DNA from: Bacillus sp. ISL-55
Lineage (GTDB): Bacteria; Bacillota; Bacilli; Bacillales; Cytobacillaceae
Direction of reading: 5' to 3'
NCBI RefSeq assembly: GCF_018613155.1
Contig: NZ_JAGGQU010000018.1
Coordinates: 1-64,000 of the forward strand
Length of the DNA: 64,000 nt
Shown here: positions 1-8,740 of the stretch, one piece after another
Layout of the letters: every line of letters begins with the position of its first letter
How positions within the stretch are numbered: position 1 is the first letter of the stretch
Position numbers and translations under genes: made by a program
Notes under the pieces: generated by a model
What the model was told of the DNA's origin: nothing
Database searches by the model: none
Seen by the model: only the letters and a program-made list of their open reading frames with translations

Positions 1-25
1 ACCCATGCTGGGCGCACACATAGAG

Positions 26-53
26 AAAGGCCGCGAACAGGTCGCGGCCTTTA
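26..53 (-). terminator. Intrinsic terminator of hbs
   Basis: Arms GGCCGCGA (29-36) and TCGCGGCC (42-49) pair perfectly around a 5-nt loop. On the minus strand the stem is followed by a T-rich run. It lies about 35 nt past the hbs stop codon. Confidence 0.85.
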
Positions 54-86
54 GGGTTTAGCATACGCTCAGTGCGTCGTATGTAA

Positions 87-359
87 TTATTTCACTGCAT
101 CCTTAAGCGCTTTGCCAGGTTTGAAAGCAGGCACCTTGCTTGCAGAGATTTCGATTTCATCACCAGTTTGTGGGTTGCGTCCTTTACGGGCAGCGCGCTC
201 ACGAACTTCGAAGTTACCAAAACCGATTAATTGTACTTTGTCTCCATCTTTTAATGCATTTAAGATTGAATCAAAAACAGCGTCAACTGCTTTTGTTGCA
301 TCCTTCTTAGAAAGCTCACTAGCTTCTGCAACTGCATTGATAAGTTCTGTTTTGTTCAT
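87..359 (-). CDS. hbs: DNA-binding protein HU
   Basis: HU is the histone-like nucleoid protein; it binds DNA as a dimer and bends it. The 90-residue protein has the family length, beginning [20 protein letters not shown]. The conserved core [18 protein letters not shown] lies at about residues 46-63 and forms the start of the DNA-gripping beta arm. The longer reading frame has ten extra residues, but the start at 359 is preceded by the strong site GGGAGGAGGTG at the right distance. The gene stands alone with its own terminator. B. subtilis also has hbs next to spoIVA. Identification is secure. Confidence 0.97.
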   Translation of the reverse strand: MNKTELINAVAEASELSKKDATKAVDAVFDSILNALKDGDKVQLIGFGNFEVRERAARKGRNPQTGDEIEISASKVPAFKPGKALKDAVK

Positions 360-845
360 GCCATTCACCTCCTCCCAAAGAGATCCCATTGCTCAGAAAT
401 AAAGCATCTTACTACATTTCTAAACAAAACATATGAATTCTATACGTTGCTGGAAGATTTTATTATCATAGTTTTAAAAAAACTATGATAAAGAAACCTT
501 AAATCGCTTGAAACCCTGTTATATAAGGGTTTGTAAGCTACAACGCTAATTCTGTTAAAAGATTATCACAATGTTTTACTCTTATCAAGATAATTTCAAG
601 AAATAATGGGAATCTTTTCTTCTTTGAAACATATTTGTAATATGTTGACCCTCATTTATTACCCGTACCAGGGAGTATCAAACATACAATAATGAATTTT
701 ATGCCTTTTCTTCTGATTTCGCAAGCAGTCAACAATGTCTTTACTGGTAATTTACTGAAAGGAAGTTATATTAGAAGATTAATTTCACTCCAAATTTGCT
801 TGTAAATCAATTAAATAGAGAAAAAATCCATGTCTCCGGCAACAA
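360..845. other. Long hbs upstream region with two inverted repeats
   Basis: This AT-rich gap of nearly 500 nt lies between spoIVA and hbs. It carries a perfect 13-bp palindrome (463-491) and a smaller inverted repeat, AAACCCT (511-517) with AGGGTTT (526-532). A possible sigma-A promoter toward hbs is TTAACA (553-558), 17-bp spacer, TACAAA (530-535). I see no open reading frame worth calling. Confidence 0.5.
463..491. repeat. Perfect 13-bp palindrome upstream of hbs
   Basis: Arm TTATCATAGTTTT (463-475) is matched exactly by AAAACTATGATAA (479-491) with an AAA loop. It sits about 100 nt before the hbs start. On neither strand is the stem followed by a clear T run, so it looks more like a protein-binding site or mRNA leader hairpin than a terminator. 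Confidence 0.75.
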
Positions 846-871
846 AACAAAAAGACTCCCAAAAGGAGTCC
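846..871 (-). terminator. Terminator of spoIVA
   Basis: Arms GACTCC (854-859) and GGAGTC (865-870), read on the minus strand, are followed by a TTTTTG-rich tail just after the spoIVA stop codon. Confidence 0.8.
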
Positions 872-874
872 AAA

Positions 875-2353
875 TTATAATATGATTGCTATTAATCCAC
901 CGGAACCTTCGTTGATGATTCTTTCCAGCGTCTCTTTTAATTTATATCGTGCATTTTCTGGCATCAGGCTCAATTTTGCCGAAATTCCTTCTCTAACGAT
1001 TGAGCTTAAGCTTCTTCCAAAGATATCAGAATTCCAGATTGACAGCGGGTCATCTTCAAAATCCTGCATCAAATAGCGAACGAGCTCTTCACTTTGTTTT
1101 TCAGTGCCAATAATTGGCGAGAATTCGGATTCTACGTCCACTTTGATCATATGGATTGAAGGAGCTACCGCTCTTAATCGAACACCGAAACGCGCCCCCT
1201 GGCGGATGATTTCTGGCTCTTCCAGGCTCATGTCCGTCAGTGAAGGTGAAGCGATGCCATATCCTGTCTGCTTAACCATTTTAAGCGCATCAGAAATCTG
1301 GTCAAACTCTGTTTTTGCGTAAGCAAACTCCTGCATTAGCTCAAGCAAGTGATCCTTGCCGCGGATCTCGACACCTACGATTTCTTTTAAAATCTCGTCA
1401 TACAGGTCATCCGGAGCATACAGGTCGATTTCTGCTATACCCTGGCCCATTTCGATACCCGCCAGTCCAGCCCTGTCAATGTACTCAAAATCGCTGAATT
1501 GATGTACGACTCTATCAACATCACGCAGCCTCTTAATGTCCTTCACAGTCTCCTTGACAGCTTCCTGATAGCTCTCACGCAACCAGTGGTTTTCGCGGAG
1601 CACCATTACCCAGCTTGGCAGATTGACGTTCACTTCTAGGACAGGGAATTCGTAAAGTGCTTCCCTCATCACACTTAGAACATCTGATTCCCGCATGCTT
1701 TCTACACTCATTGCAAGCACAGGGATATCATATTTATCAGCCAATTGGGAACGAAGTGTTTCAGTACTTGGATGATACGGCTGGGCGCTGTTGATCACCA
1801 TGATGAACGGCTTGCCGACTTCCTTTAGTTCCTCAATTACTCTTTCCTCTGCCTCAATATAATCTTGTCTTGGGATTTCCCCAATTGTCCCATCTGTCGT
1901 AATGACGACACCGAGTGTTGAGTGTTCCTGAATAACCTTCCTTGTTCCAATTTCTGCTGCTTCATGGAAAGGGATTGGTTCTTCATACCAAGGCGTATTG
2001 ATCATCCTTGGCCCATTCTCATCCTCATACCCCTTTGCTCCCGGAACTGTATACCCTACGCAATCTACGAGCCTGATATTTACATCCAGACCATCATCAA
2101 CGTGCACGGATGCCGCCTGGTTAGGCACGAATTTCGGTTCAGTGGTCATGATTGTTTTACCCGCTGCACTCTGAGGCAGCTCATCAAGCGCTCTGGCTCT
2201 TTCAGCCTCGTTATTGATATTAGGTAAAACCACCAGTTCCATGAATTTTTTAATAAAAGTGGATTTTCCAGTGCGGACCGCACCTACAACCCCCAGGTAA
2301 ATATCGCCGCCAGTCCTCTCGGCAATATCCTTAAAAATATCTACCTTTTCCAA
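875..2353 (-). CDS. spoIVA: Stage IV sporulation protein A, coat morphogenetic ATPase
   Basis: SpoIVA polymerises by ATP hydrolysis on the outer forespore membrane and forms the basement layer of the spore coat. The 492-residue length matches the family. Its N-terminal P-loop GAVRTGKST lies at residues 24-32, in a TRAFAC-GTPase-like fold that is known to use ATP. The start is a TTG codon at 2353, preceded by GGGAGGGG; no upstream start is plausible. A good sigma-E promoter lies about 70 nt upstream, consistent with mother-cell expression. Single-gene unit with its own terminator. Confidence 0.97.
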   Translation of the reverse strand: MEKVDIFKDIAERTGGDIYLGVVGAVRTGKSTFIKKFMELVVLPNINNEAERARALDELPQSAAGKTIMTTEPKFVPNQAASVHVDDGLDVNIRLVDCVGYTVPGAKGYEDENGPRMINTPWYEEPIPFHEAAEIGTRKVIQEHSTLGVVITTDGTIGEIPRQDYIEAEERVIEELKEVGKPFIMVINSAQPYHPSTETLRSQLADKYDIPVLAMSVESMRESDVLSVMREALYEFPVLEVNVNLPSWVMVLRENHWLRESYQEAVKETVKDIKRLRDVDRVVHQFSDFEYIDRAGLAGIEMGQGIAEIDLYAPDDLYDEILKEIVGVEIRGKDHLLELMQEFAYAKTEFDQISDALKMVKQTGYGIASPSLTDMSLEEPEIIRQGARFGVRLRAVAPSIHMIKVDVESEFSPIIGTEKQSEELVRYLMQDFEDDPLSIWNSDIFGRSLSSIVREGISAKLSLMPENARYKLKETLERIINEGSGGLIAIIL

Positions 2354-2421
2354 GTGATCCCCTCCCGATCATAGAGTTAGTGGGAATAAATTCATCCAAA
2401 TTAGTAATCTGGGACAGTATA

Positions 2422-2452
2422 TATTTATGATGTTGTCCTATATCAATATGAC
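2422..2452 (-). promoter_or_regulatory. Sigma-E promoter of spoIVA
   Basis: On the minus strand the -35 box GTCATATT (2445-2452) is separated by 15 bp from the -10 box CATAAATA (2422-2429). The -35 matches the sigma-E consensus KMATATT exactly and the -10 matches six of eight positions of CATACAHT. Confidence 0.7.
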
Positions 2453-2542
2453 AATTTTTTATTTTTTTACCCCCTTAATTTTAATTTCAAAAAAGACTTC
2501 TTCAATTCCCATTTATGAGAACAATCGATATCTTTTTAAAGA

Positions 2543-2586
2543 CAAAAAAACCCTACTTCTACAATATATTTTGCAGAAACAGGGTT
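2543..2586 (-). terminator. Terminator of the yphE-yphF unit
   Basis: On the minus strand an imperfect stem starts AACCCT and ends AGGGTT around an AT-rich loop, followed by a run of seven Ts. The rest of the gap up to yphF shows nothing further. Confidence 0.7.
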
Positions 2587-2657
2587 ATGACTAATTTATT
2601 AGAAATGCGCAAGCCGCTGTTCACCCATAAAAGTGATGAACCTATAAACTTCCTATT

Positions 2658-3371
2658 TTATTCCTTCACTAAAAAGACCGGTTCATTGGTCTCCTTATCG
2701 ATGGTATATGGCAAAGAATATGCTGGTACGAACATGGAATTATCTACGAGAATGTTTCGGATATCCTCACCCTCCGCAAACTCTTTCTTTGACGATTTAA
2801 TAGCCTGGTAGAGGTCACTCCGATAATCTACATAAATTTCGCCATCAGTCGAAATGATAAAGTGCAGGTTCTGGTTTGTGAACGGACTTACCACTACAGG
2901 TTCTTCTTTATAGCCAATTTTTTTAAAATCAAGAGTATATACATTCTCTGCAATCTGCTCCTTGAAAGGTGGATATCCAGATGCATTGATTCTCATTTTA
3001 ATTTCACGAATTGTCTCTGCCATTCTCAAGTCGAGCAGCTTCACTGTTGGATCTGTTTCTGCATCAATTAGGACATATTGAAACAAGCCGCCATTTTCAT
3101 ATGCATTGCCTGGCGACTCGGCAATAAATCTTGGAACGATTTTCTTAAAGTCTATTGGATACTTTTGATAAATCGGTGTCTCAGCATCCTTTGTCTTGAT
3201 TGGCAGCAAGCCGCCATTCGCTTCCTTGTACTGGTCAACTGCAGACTGGACACTGTCCAGCTGGTCCTTATACGGTACCTGATTCTGCACAAGTTTTTCT
3301 TCCGGATACATACAACCAGTCAATGTGAGTAATACCAGGATGACTGGCATTAAAATACGGATTTTGTTCAT
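2658..3371 (-). CDS. yphF: YphF-like lipoprotein
   Basis: This is a 237-residue predicted lipoprotein of unknown function. The N-terminus is a lipoprotein signal with lipobox LTGC (cysteine 20), so the mature protein should be anchored to the outer face of the membrane. The rest is soluble, with conserved-looking stretches such as PFTNQNLHFIISTDGEIYVD. The start at 3371 is chosen because AAAGGGTTGGG precedes it and because it places the signal peptide at the N-terminus; an upstream in-frame start would add 20 residues. It follows yphE by 28 nt, in the same order as B. subtilis. Confidence 0.8.
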   Translation of the reverse strand: MNKIRILMPVILVLLTLTGCMYPEEKLVQNQVPYKDQLDSVQSAVDQYKEANGGLLPIKTKDAETPIYQKYPIDFKKIVPRFIAESPGNAYENGGLFQYVLIDAETDPTVKLLDLRMAETIREIKMRINASGYPPFKEQIAENVYTLDFKKIGYKEEPVVVSPFTNQNLHFIISTDGEIYVDYRSDLYQAIKSSKKEFAEGEDIRNILVDNSMFVPAYSLPYTIDKETNEPVFLVKE

Positions 3372-3399
3372 TGATCCCAACCCTTTAATCCTATGTATT

Positions 3400-3600
3400 T
3401 TATTCGCTCGTCGGACCGCTGAAAACAACAAAAAAGATTATCAGCCCTGCTAAAATCATCAGCATATAGGCTATGATCGCCGTTGCAATTTTAAAGAAAC
3501 CTTTTAACTTATAACGGCTTAAATAGATGGCAAACAAAGACAGAATCATGCTGCCCATGCCAACAAAAGAAATATACATTTTCAATAATGCGGGTGACAA
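3400..3600 (-). CDS. yphE: Small DUF2768-type membrane protein YphE
   Basis: A 66-residue protein with two predicted membrane segments at roughly residues 6-27 and 38-60, joined by the basic loop SRYKLKGFFK. It fits the YphE/DUF2768 family in length, content and position. The start is TTG at 3600, preceded by GGGAGGGG. It probably shares a transcript with yphF downstream. No function is established; I infer a sporulation role only from its conserved place next to spoIVA. Confidence 0.75.
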   Translation of the reverse strand: MSPALLKMYISFVGMGSMILSLFAIYLSRYKLKGFFKIATAIIAYMLMILAGLIIFFVVFSGPTSE

Positions 3601-3673
3601 AATAAACCCCTCCCTTTTCCGAGAAGTATTATATCATATGCAGCAATTATTCAAACAAAAAAATCTTTTATGA

Positions 3674-3853
3674 ACGCTGTTTTCGTAAAGATTGTTGTTA
3701 AAATCTTAAAGCCGATTTTAACGTAAGCCATTTTGCAGGTCGGTACTAAGTTTGCATGCTCTTTTCTCATAAAAAGAGTCAACTTTACGAAAAAAAAACA
3801 GATCTTGAAATCCTATTTTGTATTCAAAAGCAACAAAGTTTGAGATAAGACCC
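3674..3853 (+). repeat. Structured ~180-bp intergenic repeat, copy A
   Basis: Nearly identical to 31147-31328 and related, in inverse orientation, to 26344-26520. It contains a terminal inverted pair TTTTCGTAAAG / CTTTACGAAAA and an inner hairpin GTTAAAATC (3697-3705) / GATTTTAAC (3714-3722) with an 8-nt loop. It carries no coding potential. It lies just past the gpsA terminator. Confidence 0.85.
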
Positions 3854-3861
3854 TTTATGTA

Positions 3862-3911
3862 AGCAAAAAAAAAGCTGAAGTAAAGAAGGGGCGGACAACT
3901 TTACCTCAGCT
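3862..3911 (-). terminator. Terminator of the der-gpsA unit
   Basis: On the minus strand GCTGAGGTAAAG pairs with CTTTACTTCAGC (12 bp, one G-T pair), followed by nine Ts. It lies about 135 nt past the gpsA stop; the sequence between shows no credible gene. Confidence 0.85.
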
Positions 3912-4043
3912 CACATGACTAAATACCCTAACACCCAGTTCAAACCACCAGTTTGCTTCGTTGCATCTTATGCAAGTATAGAAGAAATCGCATCCTCGAA
4001 TGCCTATATTGGCAATATTATTCATGAGAAAATTTTTTCTAAC

Positions 4044-5090
4044 TTAGATTTTACCTCCGAGGATATCAGCCAGGTCTTCCATCTCGTGGGTTTTCTCTCG
4101 GGACATCAACCCATCAACTGCGTCCTTCGGATTGACGTCATTGAAAAGGATATTATATAACGCATTTGTAATCGGCATATTGACTCCATGTTTTTCAGCA
4201 AGCTGATATGCCGCCTTTGTCGTCCTTACACCTTCTACGACCATCCCCATGTTCTCAAGGACCTCGTCAAGGTTCTGGCCCTTGCCAAGCAGATTTCCAG
4301 CCCGCCAGTTCCTGGAATGGACGCTTGTACAAGTGACAATCAAATCTCCTATCCCTGTCAATCCTGAAAAAGTCAACGGGCTGGCGCCCATTTTAACACC
4401 AAGACGCGCTATTTCAGCAAGCCCTCTGGTGATTAAAGCAGCCTTGGCATTATCTCCGTAACCTAATCCATCTGAAATACCGGCAGCAAGAGCAATAATA
4501 TTCTTAAGTGCCCCGCCAATTTCCACACCGATTAAATCCGGATTTGTATAAACTCTGAAGTTGTTGTTGATAAACAAATCCTGGATTTTTTCGGCCGCTC
4601 CCATATTTTTCGAGGATACAGTGACCGTCGTCGGATGGCGCAGGCTCACCTCTTCCGCATGACTTGGACCAGATAAGACTACAACGGTTTCTAATAAGCC
4701 CTCAGGCATTTCTTCTTCAATCATTTCAGAAATACGAAGCAAGGAATCTGGTTCAATCCCTTTACTGACGTGGACAATTACCAGGGCTTCAGAAGTAACC
4801 TCTGTCATCTTCCTGATCACTTCGCGAATCGCTTTCGTTGGAACTGCCATAATGACCGTTTTGATTCCAGCCAACGCCTCTTGAAGTGAAGAATAGCCAA
4901 TGATGGTTGCAGGCAGCTTAATTTCAGGAAGGTACTTCTTGTTGGTATGGTGTTGATTGATTTCATCAATTTGCACTGGATTGTGCCCCCAAAGACGAAC
5001 CTCATGCCCATTGTCGGCAAGGACCATTGCCAAAGCCGTTCCCCAGCTACCGGCACCAAGAACAGCTACTTTCTCTCTCTTCCTTTCCAT
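4044..5090 (-). CDS. gpsA: NAD(P)-dependent glycerol-3-phosphate dehydrogenase
   Basis: GpsA reduces dihydroxyacetone phosphate to sn-glycerol-3-phosphate, the backbone of membrane phospholipids, in the cytoplasm. The 348-residue protein has the Rossmann motif GAGSWG at residues 12-17 and the family signature around [12 protein letters not shown] followed by [11 protein letters not shown], which contains the catalytic lysine. The length is normal. The start at 5090 has only a modest ribosome site (AAAGGTTGTGG). It lies 19 nt after der, an arrangement shared with B. subtilis, and ends at a strong terminator. Confidence 0.96.
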   Translation of the reverse strand: MERKREKVAVLGAGSWGTALAMVLADNGHEVRLWGHNPVQIDEINQHHTNKKYLPEIKLPATIIGYSSLQEALAGIKTVIMAVPTKAIREVIRKMTEVTSEALVIVHVSKGIEPDSLLRISEMIEEEMPEGLLETVVVLSGPSHAEEVSLRHPTTVTVSSKNMGAAEKIQDLFINNNFRVYTNPDLIGVEIGGALKNIIALAAGISDGLGYGDNAKAALITRGLAEIARLGVKMGASPLTFSGLTGIGDLIVTCTSVHSRNWRAGNLLGKGQNLDEVLENMGMVVEGVRTTKAAYQLAEKHGVNMPITNALYNILFNDVNPKDAVDGLMSREKTHEMEDLADILGGKI

Positions 5091-5109
5091 TTAAACCACA
5101 ACCTTTAGA

Positions 5110-6420
5110 TTATTTTCTTTGTCTTGCAAAAATCTTGATTGGTGTGCCTGTGAAGTCAAAGGCATCCCTGATCCTGTTTTCAAGGAATCGCTCATAAGAA
5201 AAATGCAATAATTCCGGTTCATTGACAAAGACAACAAAAGTAGGCGGCTTTACTGAAACCTGTGTGGCGTAATAAATCTTAAGCCTCTTCCCTTTGTCTG
5301 TTGGAGTAGGATTCATCGCTATAGCATCCATAATGACCTCATTCAGGATGTTTGTCTGCACTCTCATTGCATGATTTTCACTTGCCGTATTAATCATCGG
5401 CATCAATGTATGGATTCGTTTCTTAGTTTTTGCTGATAAGAAGACGATTGGTGCATAGCTCAGGAATTTGAAATGGGCACGTATTTTCTCCTCAAATTCC
5501 TTCATTGTCTTTTCATCTTTCTCAATTGCATCCCATTTGTTAACCACTATGATGACCGCACGCCCAGCTTCTTCAGCATACCCGGCAATGTGCTTATCCT
5601 GCTCGATAATGCCCTCTTCAGCATCAATGACCACAAGGACAACGTCTGATCGCTCGATCGCCCTTAAAGCCCTTAGAACACTGTACTTTTCGGTCGTTTC
5701 GTATACCTTACCCTTTTTGCGCATCCCCGCTGTGTCAATAATTACATATTTTTGCCCATCATAAGTCACTTGCGAGTCAATAGCATCCCTGGTCGTACCT
5801 GCAATGTCACTTACAATTACGCGATCTTCTCCTAGAATTGCATTCGTCAAAGAAGACTTCCCGACATTTGGGCGGCCGATCAATGAAAACTTAATCGCAT
5901 CTTTATCATATTCGTCTACCTTATCCTTTGGAAAATGCTTAGCCGCTTCATCAAGCAGATCACCCAGACCAAGCCCGTGTGAACCAGAAATCGGGAAAGG
6001 TTCTCCAAATCCAAGAGCATAAAAGTCGTAAATCATGTCTCTCATATCCGGATTGTCAATTTTATTAACCGCAAGGACCACTGGCTTGTTGGAGCGATAA
6101 AGGATTTTTGCTACTTCCTCATCAGCTGATGTTACTCCCTCTCTGCCGTTTACAAGAAAAATGATAACATCTGCCTCATCAATGGCAATTTCAGCCTGCT
6201 GGCGGATTTGATCCAAAAACGGCTCGTCCCCTAAATCTATCCCGCCAGTATCAATAATATTAAAATCATGTGTCAGCCATTCAGCTGAACTGTATATACG
6301 ATCCCTCGTTACTCCAGGAATATCTTCAACGATCGAAATACGTTCACCAACGATTCGGTTAAAAATCGTAGACTTGCCGACATTCGGACGCCCAACGATA
6401 GCTACCACTGGTTTCGTCAT
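5110..6420 (-). CDS. der: Ribosome biogenesis GTPase Der (EngA)
   Basis: Der is an essential double-GTPase that helps assemble the 50S ribosomal subunit. The 436-residue protein has two tandem G domains, each opening with GRPNVGKS (about residues 10-17 and near 183), followed by a C-terminal KH-like domain ending in [10 protein letters not shown]. Start at 6420 is chosen: AAAGGGTGAT sits seven to eight nt upstream, and it gives exactly the length of B. subtilis Der. A start nine nt further up is possible. It is followed closely by gpsA. Confidence 0.97.
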   Translation of the reverse strand: MTKPVVAIVGRPNVGKSTIFNRIVGERISIVEDIPGVTRDRIYSSAEWLTHDFNIIDTGGIDLGDEPFLDQIRQQAEIAIDEADVIIFLVNGREGVTSADEEVAKILYRSNKPVVLAVNKIDNPDMRDMIYDFYALGFGEPFPISGSHGLGLGDLLDEAAKHFPKDKVDEYDKDAIKFSLIGRPNVGKSSLTNAILGEDRVIVSDIAGTTRDAIDSQVTYDGQKYVIIDTAGMRKKGKVYETTEKYSVLRALRAIERSDVVLVVIDAEEGIIEQDKHIAGYAEEAGRAVIIVVNKWDAIEKDEKTMKEFEEKIRAHFKFLSYAPIVFLSAKTKKRIHTLMPMINTASENHAMRVQTNILNEVIMDAIAMNPTPTDKGKRLKIYYATQVSVKPPTFVVFVNEPELLHFSYERFLENRIRDAFDFTGTPIKIFARQRK

Positions 6421-6540
6421 GAACATCACCCTTTCAAAATTCTATTGTGCAGGTCAATGACCTGAGCCATAACAATTTCAAACTCAAAATTCTATAGTTC
6501 TCATTATTAATTTAATGCCTTCAAGACACTGATAAAATAA

Positions 6541-6570
6541 ACCCTTCTTGATATACAGAAGGGTCTGGCT
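6541..6570 (-). terminator. Terminator of the YIEGIA operon
   Basis: Arms ACCCTTCT (6541-6548) and AGAAGGGT (6557-6564) form a perfect 8-bp stem; on the minus strand a T-rich run follows. It lies about 55 nt past the last gene. Confidence 0.7.
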
Positions 6571-6620
6571 TAATCAGTTTATCAAAAGATACCTTAAACA
6601 GGCAATGAAAACATTTCTTG

Positions 6621-6806
6621 TCAGTGTTTTACGATAATATAAAGGTCCTCCGTCAGGGCATGTGCGATTCCATCCAGGATGGCTTCGAGGTTTGCAGCGA
6701 CCTTCTCCATTTCTTCTTTTGAATCGCAATGAAAAACAGCGGTTCCAGATGGTATTTTTTTAGGGTTGGTTGTGATGGCGGCAAGAACGAATTTCTCAAG
6801 CATCAT
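6621..6806 (-). CDS. Small YIEGIA-associated capping subunit
   Basis: A 61-residue soluble protein matching what databases call the capping complex subunit for YIEGIA; the name reflects family association, and the biochemical role is not known to me. It reads as a short alpha-beta domain with the segment SKEEMEKVAANLEAILDG. Its start overlaps the stop of the YIEGIA gene by one base (TAATG), so the two are translationally coupled. The second of two adjacent ATGs is an alternative start. Confidence 0.65.
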   Translation of the reverse strand: MMLEKFVLAAITTNPKKIPSGTAVFHCDSKEEMEKVAANLEAILDGIAHALTEDLYIIVKH

Positions 6807-7696
6807 TAAGCCCCACTCCCTTCATTGCTCTTTTTTTCAGAAGGCATCCTTATGGCATTCTCCAGTGTTGGCACATCACCAATCACCGTTATCGCACGCT
6901 CGATATCACGTTCCTGGGGCAGAACGAACACTCCTACTCTGCCATCATCCAGATCCCTTTTGGCCAGCGGAACCAGTGCAGGTGTTCCTGAATCACGATA
7001 AACTCCAAGCGCGGTTGACAAATCATGCAGCACTGCCTGCCTTTGTCCCAGGTTCGCAATGGTGGAACGGGCATTCATGTTTTTGGGCTTTAAGATAAAA
7101 CCCATACCATAACGAAGTACCTCTTTCTGCCTTTCAGGAAGACCGATATTCATAATATAAATATTATCAACATAAAGGCCTGCCCCATCAAATCTTGGTT
7201 CCATGTACTCAATTTCAACAATATCCCTCAGCTTTCCGCCTGACATCAGCTTATGGGAAATAAGCATCGCGATGATCGCGGCAATGATTCCACCCCATAT
7301 GTTAAAAATCAAATATGCGAGCGTGCTGACGAGCGAGGTGAAAATCACCAGGTAATTGCGGCTTTCAAAAGCAATCGCAATTCCCTCGATATAGGTCTTT
7401 CCCCGGGAAACGAGTTCATAGCTATCAAGTTCGGTAAGCGTATTTCGCTCCATATTCCTGACTTCCCTGAATTGTGACGCTGCCAGGGTCAAGAAGGTAA
7501 TCGCTGTGAATTCCTCCTCCATGATTGCTGGGCCTGCAACCGTGCCAAGTCCTGCTGCAATGAACCCAAGAGCTACATGAATGATTTTCCCATGCAAATA
7601 CGTTGGATATTGACGATAATCGGTCCTCAGCATAAAAAGTCTCGATAACGTCCCTATTGCTATTCCGAATACGATTGGTAACGTGTATTCATTCAT
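6806..7696 (-). CDS. yphB: YIEGIA-family membrane protein YphB
   Basis: A 296-residue protein with several membrane segments in its first half and a soluble C-terminal half. It carries the family-defining motif YIEGIA at residues 102-107, preceded by SRGKT. The family is found in spore-forming bacilli, but its molecular role is unknown. It overlaps yphA by 4 nt (ATGA) and the capping subunit by 1 nt, so the three genes form one tight operon. Start ATG at 7696. Confidence 0.8.
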   Translation of the reverse strand: MNEYTLPIVFGIAIGTLSRLFMLRTDYRQYPTYLHGKIIHVALGFIAAGLGTVAGPAIMEEEFTAITFLTLAASQFREVRNMERNTLTELDSYELVSRGKTYIEGIAIAFESRNYLVIFTSLVSTLAYLIFNIWGGIIAAIIAMLISHKLMSGGKLRDIVEIEYMEPRFDGAGLYVDNIYIMNIGLPERQKEVLRYGMGFILKPKNMNARSTIANLGQRQAVLHDLSTALGVYRDSGTPALVPLAKRDLDDGRVGVFVLPQERDIERAITVIGDVPTLENAIRMPSEKKSNEGSGA

Positions 7697-8304
7697 GAAG
7701 TCTTTTGTTCCTCCCCTTCAACTTGGTTTATTGAACTTCCCGACATAACCGCAATGATCGATTCGATAGCTGACCAGGCAAGAAGCAGCCCTAAAGATAT
7801 GAACAATATGTCCATAAAAACCATTGATGCAGCAGCATATGGAAAATTAAATTTCCATAGAATCGCAGAAAATAATATATCACCCTGCAAAAAGCCAGAA
7901 ATCAAAGCCAATATACGATCATGTCTATCTTTATGTAACAGGACTGCCAGATAAAAACCTGCTGCTCCAAGCATAATTTTCCGATCGAATAACACCCATA
8001 CCGGGTCGAATAATTCGAACAATAAAAAACTCGTGTAGGCAAGCATAATAATAAATGAAGATAAAAATAAATATAAAAATGAACCTGTCTTTTTTCGCCT
8101 TGTTTCCAAAAAAATAAAAAAGGCAATCACAAAAGCAGATAGGTGGAGCTCAAAAATAAGAACATCAACTGTAAATGGCGCCGCAAAAATGACGGCGAGC
8201 AACATAACAGTCCATTTCCACCGAAGCGGATTATCTTTATTCATGAAGAAAGTAGTCCAAATCCAACCTATCCATGCCATCCAGTAAAAGTACAACCCTT
8301 CCAT
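7693..8304 (-). CDS. yphA: YphA-like polytopic membrane protein
   Basis: A 203-residue protein made almost wholly of hydrophobic segments (about six) with a short charged C-terminus. Place, size and operon match B. subtilis yphA, which I recall being linked to spore envelope assembly under the name seaA; that link is from memory. Start ATG at 8304 is preceded by AGGAGGGG. It is the first gene of the yphA-yphB-capping operon. Confidence 0.65.
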   Translation of the reverse strand: MEGLYFYWMAWIGWIWTTFFMNKDNPLRWKWTVMLLAVIFAAPFTVDVLIFELHLSAFVIAFFIFLETRRKKTGSFLYLFLSSFIIMLAYTSFLLFELFDPVWVLFDRKIMLGAAGFYLAVLLHKDRHDRILALISGFLQGDILFSAILWKFNFPYAAASMVFMDILFISLGLLLAWSAIESIIAVMSGSSINQVEGEEQKTS

Positions 8305-8522
8305 TCAACCCCTCCTATCATTTCCATTATGGTAATCACTTATGTAATTTAATCTTTTTTGCATAAAGTTTTTTACCTGTTCCATGTTAAGAAAAGCAGT
8401 ACCTTTTTTCACAGCTGGAAAACTGTTCTGGATTAATGGACAATAACCGGAATAGGTCTGTTTGTTTGTTATCAGGACAAATCTCTGTAATGCTCTTATT
8501 TTAATGACCAGGAGGGAATGTT

Positions 8523-8666
8523 ATGGGCAAAGACAGACAGGAAAAGAAACTTAAAAAGAGCGGACGAGTGGAGTCTGACCGTGACCAGGCACTGCACTAC
8601 CCAGGAGCAGCTAAGATGCAAAGCCCTGAAGAAGCTCGTTCCATGAATGACGGCAAGTACAGCTAA
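8523..8666 (+). CDS. ypzI: Small YpzI-family protein
   Basis: A 47-residue, highly charged protein beginning MGKDRQEKKLKKSGRVESDR. It matches the YpzI family of short proteins in sporeformers, whose function is unknown. The start at 8523 is preceded by AGGAGGG at good spacing. It stands alone on the plus strand, convergent with fni, and ends in a strong bidirectional terminator. Confidence 0.85.
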   Translation: MGKDRQEKKLKKSGRVESDRDQALHYPGAAKMQSPEEARSMNDGKYS

Positions 8667-8699
8667 AATTAGTACCATGCGTTCCAGTCAATCAACAAA

Positions 8700-8738
8700 C
8701 AGAAGGGCCTCTGCAAAAGCAGAGGCCCTTCTGTTACA
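8700..8738. terminator. Bidirectional terminator between ypzI and fni
   Basis: A perfect 15-bp stem, with arms at 8700-8714 and 8719-8733 and an AAAA loop, lies between two convergent genes. Key arm sequence: AGAAGGGCCTCTGC. Confidence 0.9.
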
Positions 8739-8740
8739 AT

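Noticed and set aside
3915-4160. 81-residue plus-strand reading frame over the gpsA end
   Set aside because: It runs antisense into gpsA and has no ribosome site.
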